From Clostridia bacterium (lineage in GTDB: Bacteria > Bacillota > Clostridia > Oscillospirales > CAG-272), in NCBI GenBank assembly GCA_017465885.1, contig JAFTVG010000002.1:1-64000 (forward strand): a stretch of DNA of 64,000 bases, given 5' to 3'. The translations under genes and the position numbers were made by a program. Below are positions 18,482-27,103 of this stretch, one piece after another. Under the pieces are notes generated by a model. The model saw only the letters and a list, made by a program, of their open reading frames with translations. It was not told the DNA's origin and did no database searches. Every line of letters starts with the position of its first letter. The stretch's first letter is position 1.

Positions 18482-18534
18482 ATCTTCCTTTCTCGCACTT
18501 TTTTGCGGTCGTTTTTTGGAAAGAGAGGTCTGCT

Positions 18535-20145
18535 TTACTCTTTAAAGCTGACCTCGTATCCGTTGGGGAAATAGTTCGTTGCCAGAACGGGGACGTCTTT
18601 TACCGCACCTCGTTCAAAGCTTCCGTAGCAGTAGCTCTGGATCACGGTGAGGGTCTCCTTTGAATAGCTGATGACACCGTAGTCACACTCCATAATGCAT
18701 TTTTTATCGTTGCGTCTCGAAATGGTGAGGATGCAGCCTGCTGCGGGGGTCGCTATCGAATCAAGGGTGTATTTTGTGGAAAACAGGGTGGTGTGTCCGT
18801 CAATCAGGGAGGAGGAAAGCGCATAGAGTCCCGAATAGGGTGCGTTTGGGTCTGCCGCATCGGCTCGAAGCAGATCGAGATAGTTCATCATCAGTTCCTT
18901 TTCGGAAAAGGACAGCGCCATATACACGTCAACGTTGCCCTGCTTGTCAGAGTAGCTTGAGAAACGTGTGATCGTGGCACCAAATTCTTTGGGCGTACAG
19001 CCCTGCAGAAAGACGGGTGCCTCCACCTCGTCGAAATTCGGGGTGGTCACATGGGTGTAATCGGGGTCTTTTTCCGACGCGATCCTTTCGATCAGCCTTT
19101 CCACCTCCGGTACCGCGAGGAAGACGGTAAGGGCAAGGAAAATCGTGAGTGCGGTGCAGATCAGATCCTTCTTTTTGAGCTTGAAGCTTCTGCGCAGGAT
19201 GAAATAGCCGATCAGAATGGAGAGGATGGTCATAAAGATCAGAATGACGGAATCAAGCTGCAATACGAACCAGAAGCCCAGATATCCCCAGGCGGGAATG
19301 AGGAATTGCAGTCCCACGGGCGAAGAGGAGGGTGCGCCTGCCTTTTCGGCACCCTTTTTTTGAAAGGTGCGTAGGTATAGGAAGAACGCCAGCCCTGCAA
19401 GGGCGGTCCAGATGAGGAGCATATACCACTCTTCCTTGAAATAGTCGATGGCGTCACCGGTTGCCGAGGCGCCCGATTCAAAGCAGGAGGCAAAGACCTC
19501 GCCAAACAGGATCATGGGGCCGAACAGCACGTACCAAAAGCCGGAGGGCTCCCCGAAATCGAGGCTTGAATGGATGGTTTGGGGAATAAGGTACACCAGG
19601 GTGGGCAGGGCGATCCACCAAAGAGAGGTGACCACGCCGTCAAACACCGTATTTTCCGAGGAAAAGAGGTAGCAAACGAAGGTGTAGACCAGCAGGGAAG
19701 AGAAGAGCATTCCCAAATAGCAGGGGATCAAGAAGGACTGGTAAAGCAGGGAGATCTCGATGATGCGGAAGGCAACCACCCCAAAGCTGAGGGTGTATGC
19801 CGCCAAAAACTGCAGAATGCCCACAAGATAATGAACGAGCGCCAGCTTCGTCCGACTCAGCGGGAAGAAATACAGGGTGTCCAAATTCCTTCTGTTTTTG
19901 AACCTGGAGAGCTCCATCATGGGGATCACGTAGACCAGAACGATGAGCAGGATGTAAAAGAAGTACAGATAGCAGTTTGCCACTTCTTTGTCGTATTTGC
20001 CGGTCTCGGAATTGTAGATGTTTGCCGGCTCGATGGATGAATTGACCCAGGACATGGTATAAAAGAAGGAGAACAGACTGACGACGATGGTGCGCAGGGT
20101 AGAATCCTTCAGTCGATAGCCGAAATATCTGAAAAAGGTTTTCAT
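18535..20145 (-). CDS. ABC-2-like transporter permease
   Basis: Membrane component of an ABC exporter. The 536-residue product has about six hydrophobic helices in the first ~240 residues, two more around 245-320, then a ~200-residue soluble extracytoplasmic C-terminal domain. This layout resembles permeases of YtrC/YtrD-like systems. Its ATG overlaps the TGA of the ATPase gene (ATGA), which indicates translational coupling. Substrate unknown; related GntR-linked systems respond to cell-wall antibiotics. Confidence 0.8.
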   Translation of the reverse strand: MKTFFRYFGYRLKDSTLRTIVVSLFSFFYTMSWVNSSIEPANIYNSETGKYDKEVANCYLYFFYILLIVLVYVIPMMELSRFKNRRNLDTLYFFPLSRTKLALVHYLVGILQFLAAYTLSFGVVAFRIIEISLLYQSFLIPCYLGMLFSSLLVYTFVCYLFSSENTVFDGVVTSLWWIALPTLVYLIPQTIHSSLDFGEPSGFWYVLFGPMILFGEVFASCFESGASATGDAIDYFKEEWYMLLIWTALAGLAFFLYLRTFQKKGAEKAGAPSSSPVGLQFLIPAWGYLGFWFVLQLDSVILIFMTILSILIGYFILRRSFKLKKKDLICTALTIFLALTVFLAVPEVERLIERIASEKDPDYTHVTTPNFDEVEAPVFLQGCTPKEFGATITRFSSYSDKQGNVDVYMALSFSEKELMMNYLDLLRADAADPNAPYSGLYALSSSLIDGHTTLFSTKYTLDSIATPAAGCILTISRRNDKKCIMECDYGVISYSKETLTVIQSYCYGSFERGAVKDVPVLATNYFPNGYEVSFKE

Positions 20146-21023
20146 TTCATATACCCCCTTTCCTTCACCTCGTGAATGAACAGCTCTTCAAAGTCCATGG
20201 GCATTTCCTCAAGGACGACAGGGTCAAGCCCTTGGAGCGCTTCCTTCATTTCTTCGGCATCGCCCTCCAAGACGATGCGTACGAATCTGCCCGTCTGCTC
20301 TACCGACAGGGCAGGCAGGCCTTTGAAGGCATCCTCGGCGGGTGGCTCCTTGAAGGCAAGCTGGAATTTACAGTAGCGGTTCACCTTTTCGGCAAGATCG
20401 CCCGAGCTTGCCACCGTTTTGTTGTCGATGAGCACGTAGGAGTCGCAAAAGTCCTCAAGCTCTCGCAGGGCATGGCTGGAGATCAGCACCGAGGCACCGC
20501 CCTCCTCCACCGCCACGTTGATGGCGTGCTTGAAGGCAAGGCGGGAGAGGGGATCAAGACCGTCAAACGCCTCGTCAAGCAGGATATACTTGGGCTTTGC
20601 CGAAAGGGCTAAGGCGATATAGAGCTGACGGCGCATACCCTTGGAAAAGTTGCGGATGGGCTTGGATGCCTTCAGCTTGAAGGTGTCTAAATAGTGCAAA
20701 AAGAGCTTCTTGTCCATCGCGGGGAAGAAGACCTTATAAAGCTCAAACATTTTGTTGCCCGTGGTGTAGATGGTATAGTAGGGATCGTCGGGCAGGAAAA
20801 AGAGAACTTTGCGGGCATTTTCGTCGGTGTTTTTGATGCCGTCAATGAGGATTTCACCGCTTTGAGGCGCATAAACGCCCGAGATCAGTCGCAAAAGGGT
20901 GGATTTGCCCGCGCCGTTGATGCCCACCAAGCCCATGACCGTATGCTCGGGCAGGGTCAGGTTGATGTTTTCAAGCACCTGATGCTTGCCGAAGGAGTGG
21001 TTTAAATTCTTTACTTCAATCAT
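20142..21023 (-). CDS. ABC transporter ATP-binding protein (YtrB-like)
   Basis: Cytoplasmic ATPase driving the adjacent permease. The 293-residue product has Walker A GINGAGKST near residue 39, signature FSKGMRRQ, Walker B YILLDEAFDGLD and the switch His in LISSHAL, followed by an accessory C-terminal region of ~80 residues. Start set at the ATG 21023-21021, behind GGAGG and overlapping the regulator's stop codon by a few bases. An ATG 18 nt upstream is less likely because it lies within the regulator's final codons and before the ribosome binding site. Confidence 0.93.
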   Translation of the reverse strand: MIEVKNLNHSFGKHQVLENINLTLPEHTVMGLVGINGAGKSTLLRLISGVYAPQSGEILIDGIKNTDENARKVLFFLPDDPYYTIYTTGNKMFELYKVFFPAMDKKLFLHYLDTFKLKASKPIRNFSKGMRRQLYIALALSAKPKYILLDEAFDGLDPLSRLAFKHAINVAVEEGGASVLISSHALRELEDFCDSYVLIDNKTVASSGDLAEKVNRYCKFQLAFKEPPAEDAFKGLPALSVEQTGRFVRIVLEGDAEEMKEALQGLDPVVLEEMPMDFEELFIHEVKERGYMK

Positions 21024-21372
21024 CCGAGTATACCTCCTCAACGATCTTTAAAAGCTGTTCTTTGGATAGTCCTTTGCTTTTGAGTGCCGCGATCTGCGCC
21101 ACGTCCTCTTTGTCGGGGGCTTTTTGGGGGGAATTCTCCTGCGTATAGCAGACGAACGCCCCCTTTTTAGGCAGAGCGCAGATATATCCCCACTCCTCAA
21201 GCAGAGCGTAAGCCTTTGCCACGGTGTTGGGGTTGACTCCCAACTCTCCCGCCGCGGTGCGCACCGAGGGCAGTTTTTCGCCCTCCTTCAGCAGTCCAAG
21301 CAGGATATATTCCTTGTATCTGCTTGCAATTTCCAGATACACGTCCTGCTTGCCCGACAGCTTCCATTGCAT
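21016..21372 (-). CDS. GntR-family regulator, YtrA subfamily
   Basis: Short GntR repressor of 118 residues with an N-terminal winged helix (KLPSVRTAAGELGVNPNTVAKA, given here as its key span of about 35-57) and only a short helical C-terminal part. That is the mark of the YtrA subfamily, which senses without a large effector domain. The start ATG at 21372 follows GGAGGTGGGG. It is the first gene of an operon with an ABC ATPase, a permease and two lipoproteins. It probably represses its own promoter through the four 9-bp repeats and the palindrome at 21394-21449. Confidence 0.9.
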   Translation of the reverse strand: MQWKLSGKQDVYLEIASRYKEYILLGLLKEGEKLPSVRTAAGELGVNPNTVAKAYALLEEWGYICALPKKGAFVCYTQENSPQKAPDKEDVAQIAALKSKGLSKEQLLKIVEEVYSDD

Positions 21373-21393
21373 CTTCCCCACCTCCTTTTGGTG

Positions 21394-21429
21394 TATCTGT
21401 ATTATCTGTATTATCTGTACCATCTGAAT
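21394..21429. promoter_or_regulatory. Four tandem 9-bp repeats over the transcription start (putative GntR operator)
   Basis: Units TATCTGTAT, TATCTGTAT, TATCTGTAC and CATCTGAAT follow without gaps. They begin at the -10 box and extend about 28 nt into the leader. Together with the palindrome AGGAGTGCTCCT at 21438-21449 in the promoter spacer they are the best candidate sites for the regulator encoded downstream. Confidence 0.55.
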
Positions 21430-21456
21430 TATACCATAGGAGTGCTCCTTTGTCAA
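21428..21456 (-). promoter_or_regulatory. Sigma-A promoter of the GntR/ABC operon
   Basis: Minus strand TTGACA (21456-21451) and TATAAT (21433-21428), 17-nt spacer, both boxes perfect. The spacer itself contains the palindrome AGGAGCACTCCT. Confidence 0.9.
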
Positions 21457-21492
21457 TAGGGCGCCTTCTTTTTTTGCCTCTTTTCAAAGGGC

Positions 21493-21533
21493 GCAAAAAA
21501 AGCGCTCCGCTTGATGCGGAGCGCCATTTTTTG
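21493..21533 (-). terminator. Terminator of rpsU
   Basis: Stem GGCGCTCCGC / GCGGAGCGC(T) followed by TTTTTTT on the minus strand. Confidence 0.85.
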
Positions 21534-21538
21534 ATAAA

Positions 21539-21715
21539 TTACTTGAACTTACGCTTTCTTGCAGCTTCAGACTTCTTCTTTCTCTTCACGCTGGGCTTGT
21601 CGTACTGTTCTCTCTTCTTAACCTCAGAGAGTACACCGGAGCGTGCGAGCTGTCTCTTGAATCTACGAAGAGCGCTATCGAGAGTTTCGTTCTCTTTAAC
21701 TCTAACTTCTGCCAT
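21539..21715 (-). CDS. rpsU: Small ribosomal subunit protein bS21
   Basis: The 58-residue product begins [13 protein letters not shown] and ends in the basic tail [15 protein letters not shown], a complete bS21. It binds the 30S platform near the anti-Shine-Dalgarno. The start ATG at 21715 follows GGGAGGG; an in-frame codon 33 nt upstream is ignored because bS21 begins at MAEV. It has its own promoter (21760-21788) and terminator. Confidence 0.97.
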   Translation of the reverse strand: MAEVRVKENETLDSALRRFKRQLARSGVLSEVKKREQYDKPSVKRKKKSEAARKRKFK

Positions 21716-21759
21716 TTTTATATCCCTCCCCTCGTAATCACAAGACATTCATCTTTTAT

Positions 21760-21788
21760 ATTATACCGCTTTTCTCTCGTCTTGTCAA
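21760..21788 (-). promoter_or_regulatory. Sigma-A promoter of rpsU
   Basis: Minus strand TTGACA (21788-21783), 17-nt spacer, TATAAT (21765-21760), both perfect consensus. Confidence 0.9.
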
Positions 21789-21825
21789 TAGAAATCGGCT
21801 AATTTGTAAGATTTTTTTTGGAGTC

Positions 21826-24228
21826 TTATTTTGCAACGATGTTCACAAGCTTGCCGGGAACCACGATCTCCTTGACGATGGTCTTGCCCTCCAGCATGGA
21901 AGCGATCTTGGGCTCAGCCTTGGCGGCGGCAAGAAGCTCGTCCTTGCCCGCATCCTTGGAGATCATCAGCGTGCCGCGGAACTTGCCGCAGATCTGCAGG
22001 GCGATCTCTACCATGGCATCCACCGTCTTTGCCTCGTCGTAGGTGGGCCAGCTTGCCAGCGAGCAAAGGCCCTCGCCCTTCATCTGCTCCCACAGCTCCT
22101 CGCAAAGGTGGGGCGCGAAGGGGCACAGCAGACGAAGGATCACCGAGAACTCATCCTTGGTGATGCTTTCAACCTTGTCGACCTCGTTTAAAAGTCCCAT
22201 CAGCGCGGCGATGGCGGTGTTGAACTTCATCTCCTCGATATCGGAGGAGACCTTCTTGATGGTCTTGTGGAGTGCCGAGGTCAGCGCCGCGGTCTCTCCC
22301 TCGCCCTTGACCTTGGCGGGCAGGTCTGCCACTCTGTCAAGGAATCTCTTACAGCCCTTCACCGAGCTTTCGTTCCAAGGTGCGGCGGTGCCGTATTCGC
22401 CCATAAAGAGGACGTAGGTGCGCAGGGTGTCTGCACCGTACTGATCCACCACGTCAAGGGGATCCACCACGTTGCCCAGGGACTTGGACATCTTCACGCC
22501 GTTGGCACCCAAGATCATACCCTGAGCCGAGCGCTTTGCGTAGGGCTCTGCAGAGGGCACCACGCCGATGTCGTAAAGGAACTTGTGCCAGAAGCGGGAG
22601 TAGATCAGGTGACGGGTCACGTGCTCCATACCGCCGTTATACCAGTCAACGGGCAGCCAATACTTCAACTTCTCGGGATCTGCCAGACAATCGTCGTTTA
22701 AAGGATCGATGTATCTGAGGAAATACCAAGAGGAGCCTGCCCACTGAGGCATGGTGTCGGTCTCTCTCTTTGCCTTGCCGCCGCACTTAGGGCAGGTGCA
22801 ATTGACGAAGGAGTCGATCTTGGCAAGAGGGCTCTCGCCTCCCTCACCGGGCTCGAAGTTTTCAACCTCGGGCAGGCGCAGGGGCAGCTGCTCGTAGGGA
22901 ACACCCACCATACCGCACTTTTCACAGTGGACGATCGGGATGGGCTCGCCCCAATATCTCTGACGGTTGAACGCCCAGTCCTTCATCTTGTACTGCACGC
23001 CCTTTTCGCCGATGCCCTTGTCTGCAAGGTATACCAGCATTGCGGCAATGGAGTCCTTCTTGTTGTCGTAGCCGTTCAAGAATTCGGAGTTGACCATCTG
23101 ACCGTCGCCCGTGTAAGCGGCTTCCTCGATGTTGCCGCCCTTGATGACCTCGATGATGTCGATGCCGAACTTCTTTGCAAACTCGTAGTCTCTTTCATCG
23201 TGGGCGGGCACTGCCATAATGGCGCCGGTGCCGTAGCCCATCATCACGTAGTCGGAAATGAAGATGGGGATCTCCTTGCCGTTTACGGGGTTGACGGCGG
23301 AAAGACCTTCGATCTTCACACCGGTCTTGTCCTTGGTCAGCTGGGTTCTTTCAAACTCGGTCTTCTTTGCGCAGGCTTCCTTGTATGCATCCAGCGCGTC
23401 GATGTTGGCAATGCGCGCTCTGTGCTTCTCGATGAGGGGATGCTCGGGGGCGATGACCATAAAGGTCACGCCAAAGAGGGTGTCGGGACGGGTGGTGTAG
23501 ATACGCAGAGTCTCCTCCAGATCCTTGATCTTGAAGTTGACGAAGGCACCGTAGGATCTGCCAATCCAGTTTTCCTGCTGCATACGGATGTTCTGGGGAT
23601 ATTCCACCGTGTCAAGTCCCTCAAGGAGCTTGTCGGCGTATTCGGTGATGCGCAAATACCAAACGTCCTTGGACTTCTGCACCACGTCGCTGTTACAGAT
23701 ATCGCATTTACCGCCCTGGGAGTCTTCGTTTGACAGCACCACCTTGCAGGAGGGGCAGTAGTTGACCAGCGTCTTGTCTCTGAACACCAGACCGTTATCG
23801 AACATCTTAAGGAAGATCCACTGGGTCCATCTGTAGTACTTTTCATCGGTGGTGTCCACCACTCTGTCCCAGTCGAAGCCGAAGCCCACTCTCTTCAACT
23901 GCTCGGTGAAGCGGGCGATGTTCTTGTCGGTGACCACGCGGGGATGCACGCCGTTCTTGATGGCGTAGTTCTCGGTGGGCAGACCGAAGGCATCAAAGCC
24001 GATGGGATAAAGGACGTTGTAGCCCTGCATTCTTCTTTTTCTGGTCACGATCTCAAGACCCGAATACGCCTTGATGTGACCCACGTGCATTCCCGCACCC
24101 GAAGGGTAGGGGAACTCGATCAGACCGTAAAACTTGGGCTTTGAAAAGTCATCCTTGGCAGAGAAGACCTTTTCTTCCTCCCATCTCTGTTGCCATTTCT
24201 TTTCAATGGCTTTAAAATCGTATTTCAT
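21826..24228 (-). CDS. leuS: Leucyl-tRNA synthetase
   Basis: Class I aminoacyl-tRNA synthetase of 800 residues. HIGH-type HVGH at 48-51, a CP1 editing domain with GTGAIMAVPAHDERD, zinc-binding Cys pairs (CPSC...CDIC and CPKC) and KMSKS are all present, then the anticodon-binding and C-terminal domains. Start chosen at the ATG after AAAGGA; upstream in-frame codons overlap rsfS. It follows rsfS by 26 nt and no T-box leader is seen, so it is probably read as part of the long housekeeping transcript. Confidence 0.98.
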   Translation of the reverse strand: MKYDFKAIEKKWQQRWEEEKVFSAKDDFSKPKFYGLIEFPYPSGAGMHVGHIKAYSGLEIVTRKRRMQGYNVLYPIGFDAFGLPTENYAIKNGVHPRVVTDKNIARFTEQLKRVGFGFDWDRVVDTTDEKYYRWTQWIFLKMFDNGLVFRDKTLVNYCPSCKVVLSNEDSQGGKCDICNSDVVQKSKDVWYLRITEYADKLLEGLDTVEYPQNIRMQQENWIGRSYGAFVNFKIKDLEETLRIYTTRPDTLFGVTFMVIAPEHPLIEKHRARIANIDALDAYKEACAKKTEFERTQLTKDKTGVKIEGLSAVNPVNGKEIPIFISDYVMMGYGTGAIMAVPAHDERDYEFAKKFGIDIIEVIKGGNIEEAAYTGDGQMVNSEFLNGYDNKKDSIAAMLVYLADKGIGEKGVQYKMKDWAFNRQRYWGEPIPIVHCEKCGMVGVPYEQLPLRLPEVENFEPGEGGESPLAKIDSFVNCTCPKCGGKAKRETDTMPQWAGSSWYFLRYIDPLNDDCLADPEKLKYWLPVDWYNGGMEHVTRHLIYSRFWHKFLYDIGVVPSAEPYAKRSAQGMILGANGVKMSKSLGNVVDPLDVVDQYGADTLRTYVLFMGEYGTAAPWNESSVKGCKRFLDRVADLPAKVKGEGETAALTSALHKTIKKVSSDIEEMKFNTAIAALMGLLNEVDKVESITKDEFSVILRLLCPFAPHLCEELWEQMKGEGLCSLASWPTYDEAKTVDAMVEIALQICGKFRGTLMISKDAGKDELLAAAKAEPKIASMLEGKTIVKEIVVPGKLVNIVAK

Positions 24229-24254
24229 GACGGTGCGTCCTTTCTGTATGAAAA

Positions 24255-24647
24255 TTACTTCTCGGTGAGCTGGGAGGAGATGTCCACCTCGGTGGCAGCC
24301 TCCCACAGCTTTTCAAGATTGTAAAAGCCTCTGGTCTCTTTGTTGAAGATGTGTACGATCACCGAAGCGAAGTCCAAAACGATCCAGGTTGCCTCGGCGT
24401 AGCCCTCCATTGCTCTGGGGGGGCGGTTACATTGCTCCATGCGGAATTCCACCTCGCCCGCAAAGGACTTTAGCTGGGTGTTGGTGTTACCGTTGCAGAT
24501 GACGAAATAGTCTGCGATGATGGTCTGATCCTCCACGTGCAGAAGGCGGATGTCGCCTGCGTCCTTGATATTGAGGATCTCGATGATCTTGTCCGCCACC
24601 TCTCTGGGGGTGCCGTTTGACAGATCTGCAATTTTGAATTGTTCCAT
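24255..24647 (-). CDS. rsfS: Ribosomal silencing factor RsfS
   Basis: The 130-residue product has the RsfS/Iojap pattern: ADYFVICNGNTNTQ in the middle, then EGYAEATWIVLDFASVIVHIF and the closing YNLEKLW. The protein binds L14 of the 50S subunit and blocks subunit joining in slow growth. It lies between nadD-yqeK and leuS, the common Clostridia/Bacilli order. Confidence 0.96.
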   Translation of the reverse strand: MEQFKIADLSNGTPREVADKIIEILNIKDAGDIRLLHVEDQTIIADYFVICNGNTNTQLKSFAGEVEFRMEQCNRPPRAMEGYAEATWIVLDFASVIVHIFNKETRGFYNLEKLWEAATEVDISSQLTEK

Positions 24648-24727
24648 ATTCCTTCCTTTCGTGCCCCTTTCCCCGACTTTTTTTGCGAGGACGGCACTTT
24701 TATCAGTATAGCACAGTTTTTTCTTCT

Positions 24728-25954
24728 TTACAAGTCTTTCCTGCGGGTTTTTAAAAAATTCCTTGCCGCTATGGTCTGCGGATGGATAAATCCACCCTTT
24801 TCTTCAAGGTGCGCCACCGTATTTTCAAAATAGATCAACATACAGCGGTCAAGATGGGCAAGCCGCTCCTCTCGTTTTTCTGGCATCTGCCCGTAAAACA
24901 GCTTCCTTAAGGCGATGCAAGAGGGATACGCCCGTCCTTCCTCGACGTAGTCGGCAAGACAAAGAAGCTTTTCAAAAAGGGTCATCTCCTCCTTGCCCGT
25001 GGTATGGCAGGCAATGGCAGAGGCGCATCGGGGGCTGACGCCGTAGCGGTCAAGTGCCACGAGGGCGCCTGTTATTTGATGCACCACAGCAGGTGAGCGA
25101 CGATCGTCCTCGGTGAAGGGCATTCCGTAGAGGGTGAAGAGGGCTTGCTGCTCCTCGAAGCTCTTTTCGTGGGTGAGATCGTGAAGCAGTGCGGCTCTTT
25201 GCAGATCCTCCTCTTCCTCTTTTTCAAGCCCGAAGAGGTGCGCCATTCTGACGATTTCCCGCTCCACCGCGAAAATATGCTCCATTCTTTTTGCCGAAAG
25301 CTCCCTTTTTAAATCCTCTCTGATCCTTTTTAGGGGGCAAGCGCAGTTAAAAAGCTTTTTTTCTTTGATGAAAGAGAGCACCTTTGGGTCAAGAAGGGTG
25401 GGGGCGGGATTGAGCCCTTCCGAAAGGAGGTGCCTTAGGGCGCTTGAGGAGATCTCCAACGGCTCTTGGTGAAAGATCTGCACCTTTGCTCCATATTTTT
25501 GCTCAAAAAGCGCCTTTTTTTCTTCAAATGCGGCAAGAGGAGCATTGGTTTCTCTGGGGTTTAACACCACGGTGGCAAGGGCGAAGATCTCTTCGGGTCT
25601 GTTCCAGCTGTCAAGGGTGAGGAACATATCACTGCCCACCAGAAGGAAGAGCTCCCTTCCTTCCTCGGCAAAGTGCTGAAGGGTCAGATAGGTGTAGCTG
25701 GTGCCCTCTTGCGTTAACTCAAAGTCGCAGATCTCCACCTGCCGTCCTCCAACCTTTTCGGGTGAAAAGCAGAGACGAAGCATCTTCATCCGATCCTCTC
25801 CCGAGGCAAGTCCCTTGGCACTCTTATGGGGCGGGATCTTGGCGGGGATGATCAGCAGACGGTCGAGGGCGCATTCGTCGTAAAAGGCGATGGCACTTTT
25901 AAAATGTCCCTCGTGTGGGGGCGAAAAGCTTCCCCCGTAAATGCCCAATTTCAT
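24728..25954 (-). CDS. nadD: Fused nicotinate-nucleotide adenylyltransferase (NadD) and YqeK-type HD hydrolase
   Basis: 408 residues. The first ~200 are NadD: GGSFSPPHEGH near residues 8-18 (nucleotidyl transferase HxGH), then ISSSALR (SSTxxR-like). It makes deamido-NAD+ from nicotinate mononucleotide and ATP. Residues ~210-400 are the YqeK HD domain (RMEHIFAVE, LLHDLTH, HQITG, CHTTG, LADYVEEGR), a family known to hydrolyse diadenosine tetraphosphate. The two are normally separate neighbours. Here one continuous frame links them and there is no stop or ribosome binding site between. The YqeK part looks complete, with all HD metal ligands. Confidence 0.93.
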   Translation of the reverse strand: MKLGIYGGSFSPPHEGHFKSAIAFYDECALDRLLIIPAKIPPHKSAKGLASGEDRMKMLRLCFSPEKVGGRQVEICDFELTQEGTSYTYLTLQHFAEEGRELFLLVGSDMFLTLDSWNRPEEIFALATVVLNPRETNAPLAAFEEKKALFEQKYGAKVQIFHQEPLEISSSALRHLLSEGLNPAPTLLDPKVLSFIKEKKLFNCACPLKRIREDLKRELSAKRMEHIFAVEREIVRMAHLFGLEKEEEEDLQRAALLHDLTHEKSFEEQQALFTLYGMPFTEDDRRSPAVVHQITGALVALDRYGVSPRCASAIACHTTGKEEMTLFEKLLCLADYVEEGRAYPSCIALRKLFYGQMPEKREERLAHLDRCMLIYFENTVAHLEEKGGFIHPQTIAARNFLKTRRKDL

Positions 25955-25986
25955 TGCTTTTTCCTTGCCGAGCGGGGAACGCCTGC

Positions 25987-26469
25987 TCAGCCCTTTCTTT
26001 TACTGATCTGATAGCCGTACTTTTCGGGTCTGCCGCCCTGGGCAGCTTTTGCCGCAGGCGCGCCCTTTGCAGCGATCTTGTCCTTGCTCTTGTATGCGCC
26101 CGAGCCCGGCTTCTTGGTGCCCTTTACAGCCTCTTTTTTTGCGGGCTTCTTCTCCTTTTTCTCCTCGATCTCGCAAAGCTTGTCAAGATCGTATCTTCTC
26201 TTTTCGGGGGAGATCTTAAAGAGGATGAACTTGTTGCCCACCACCTGCACCTCCTCGGCGTCGATGGCGGCGGCAATGCCTTCCATGGCCTTCTTAGCGG
26301 TGTATTCGCAGTTTTCAAGGCACTTGACCTTCACAAGCTCATGTGCCAGCAGGGCGGCTTCGATGGAAGCCAGCATATTTTCATTTACCCCGCCCTTACC
26401 GATCTGAAAGGAGGTGGTCAGGGCAGTTGCTTTGGAGCGCAAAAAGGCTCTCTGTTTGCTTGTAAGCAT
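25987..26469 (-). CDS. yhbY: YhbY-family RNA-binding protein (CRM domain) with basic tail
   Basis: 160 residues. The first ~95 are a CRM (CRS1/YhbY) domain, beginning LTSKQRAFLRSKA with the GKGGVN loop that contacts RNA; the family associates with pre-50S ribosomes. The remaining ~65 residues are a Lys/Ala/Gly-rich disordered extension that most YhbY proteins lack. Start at ATG 26469 after CGGAG, 17 nt past the rdgB stop. Confidence 0.9.
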   Translation of the reverse strand: MLTSKQRAFLRSKATALTTSFQIGKGGVNENMLASIEAALLAHELVKVKCLENCEYTAKKAMEGIAAAIDAEEVQVVGNKFILFKISPEKRRYDLDKLCEIEEKKEKKPAKKEAVKGTKKPGSGAYKSKDKIAAKGAPAAKAAQGGRPEKYGYQISKRKG

Positions 26470-26486
26470 ATAAATTCTCCGATTAT

Positions 26487-27101
26487 TTAGTCGTTTGTCT
26501 TCAGTTTTTCCTTCAGGATGGCGCAAAAGCTTTCCAGTGCTCTTGCTCTGTGGGAGATGCTGTTTTTTTCGTCTGCAGTCAGCTCCGCAAAGGTCTTTTT
26601 CAGAGGAGCGTAGTAGAAGAGCGGATCGTAGCCAAAGCCGCCGCTTCCCTTATATTCGTAAAGCATACTGCCGGGACATTCTCCCCTTGCCACGAAGGCA
26701 AGCTCCTCCTTTTCGGGGTGGACGAAGGCGATGGTGGAAACAAACCTTGCTCCTCTTTGCTCGGGGGTAGTGCCCTCCAGCGCCTTTAGGAGTTTTTCGT
26801 TGTTTTTTTGATCATCGCAGGGCTCTCCCGCATAGCGTGCCGAATAGACTCCGGGGGCGCCGTCAAGGTAGTCCACCATCAGCCCCGAGTCGTCGGCGAT
26901 TGCCATATAGCCCAGTGCCGCGGCGGCGCGTGCCTTGATGAAGGCGTTTTCCTCAAAGGTCTCGCCGTTTTCTTCAATGTCCTCAAAAAAGCCCACCTCA
27001 GCAAGGGAGAGAAGCTCAATGTCCTCCGATACTCTTTGGTGAAGGATTGCCTTGATCTCGCTGATCTTGTGCTTGTTGTTGGAGGCGATCACCATTTTCA
27101 T
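26487..27101 (-). CDS. rdgB: Non-canonical purine NTP pyrophosphatase (RdgB/HAM1)
   Basis: 204 residues. Removes XTP, ITP and dITP by hydrolysis to the monophosphate. Motifs: ASNNKHKISE near the N-terminus, EENGETFEENAFIKA, ADDSGL, GAPGVYSARYAG and GFGYDPLF. It is 2 nt from ftsY, so translation is tightly linked. Confidence 0.97.
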   Translation of the reverse strand: MKMVIASNNKHKISEIKAILHQRVSEDIELLSLAEVGFFEDIEENGETFEENAFIKARAAAALGYMAIADDSGLMVDYLDGAPGVYSARYAGEPCDDQKNNEKLLKALEGTTPEQRGARFVSTIAFVHPEKEELAFVARGECPGSMLYEYKGSGGFGYDPLFYYAPLKKTFAELTADEKNSISHRARALESFCAILKEKLKTND

Positions 27102-27103
27102 AC

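Noticed and set aside
24229..24254. T-box riboswitch for leuS
   Set aside because: Only 26 nt separate rsfS and leuS; no room for a T-box and no such element upstream in the block.
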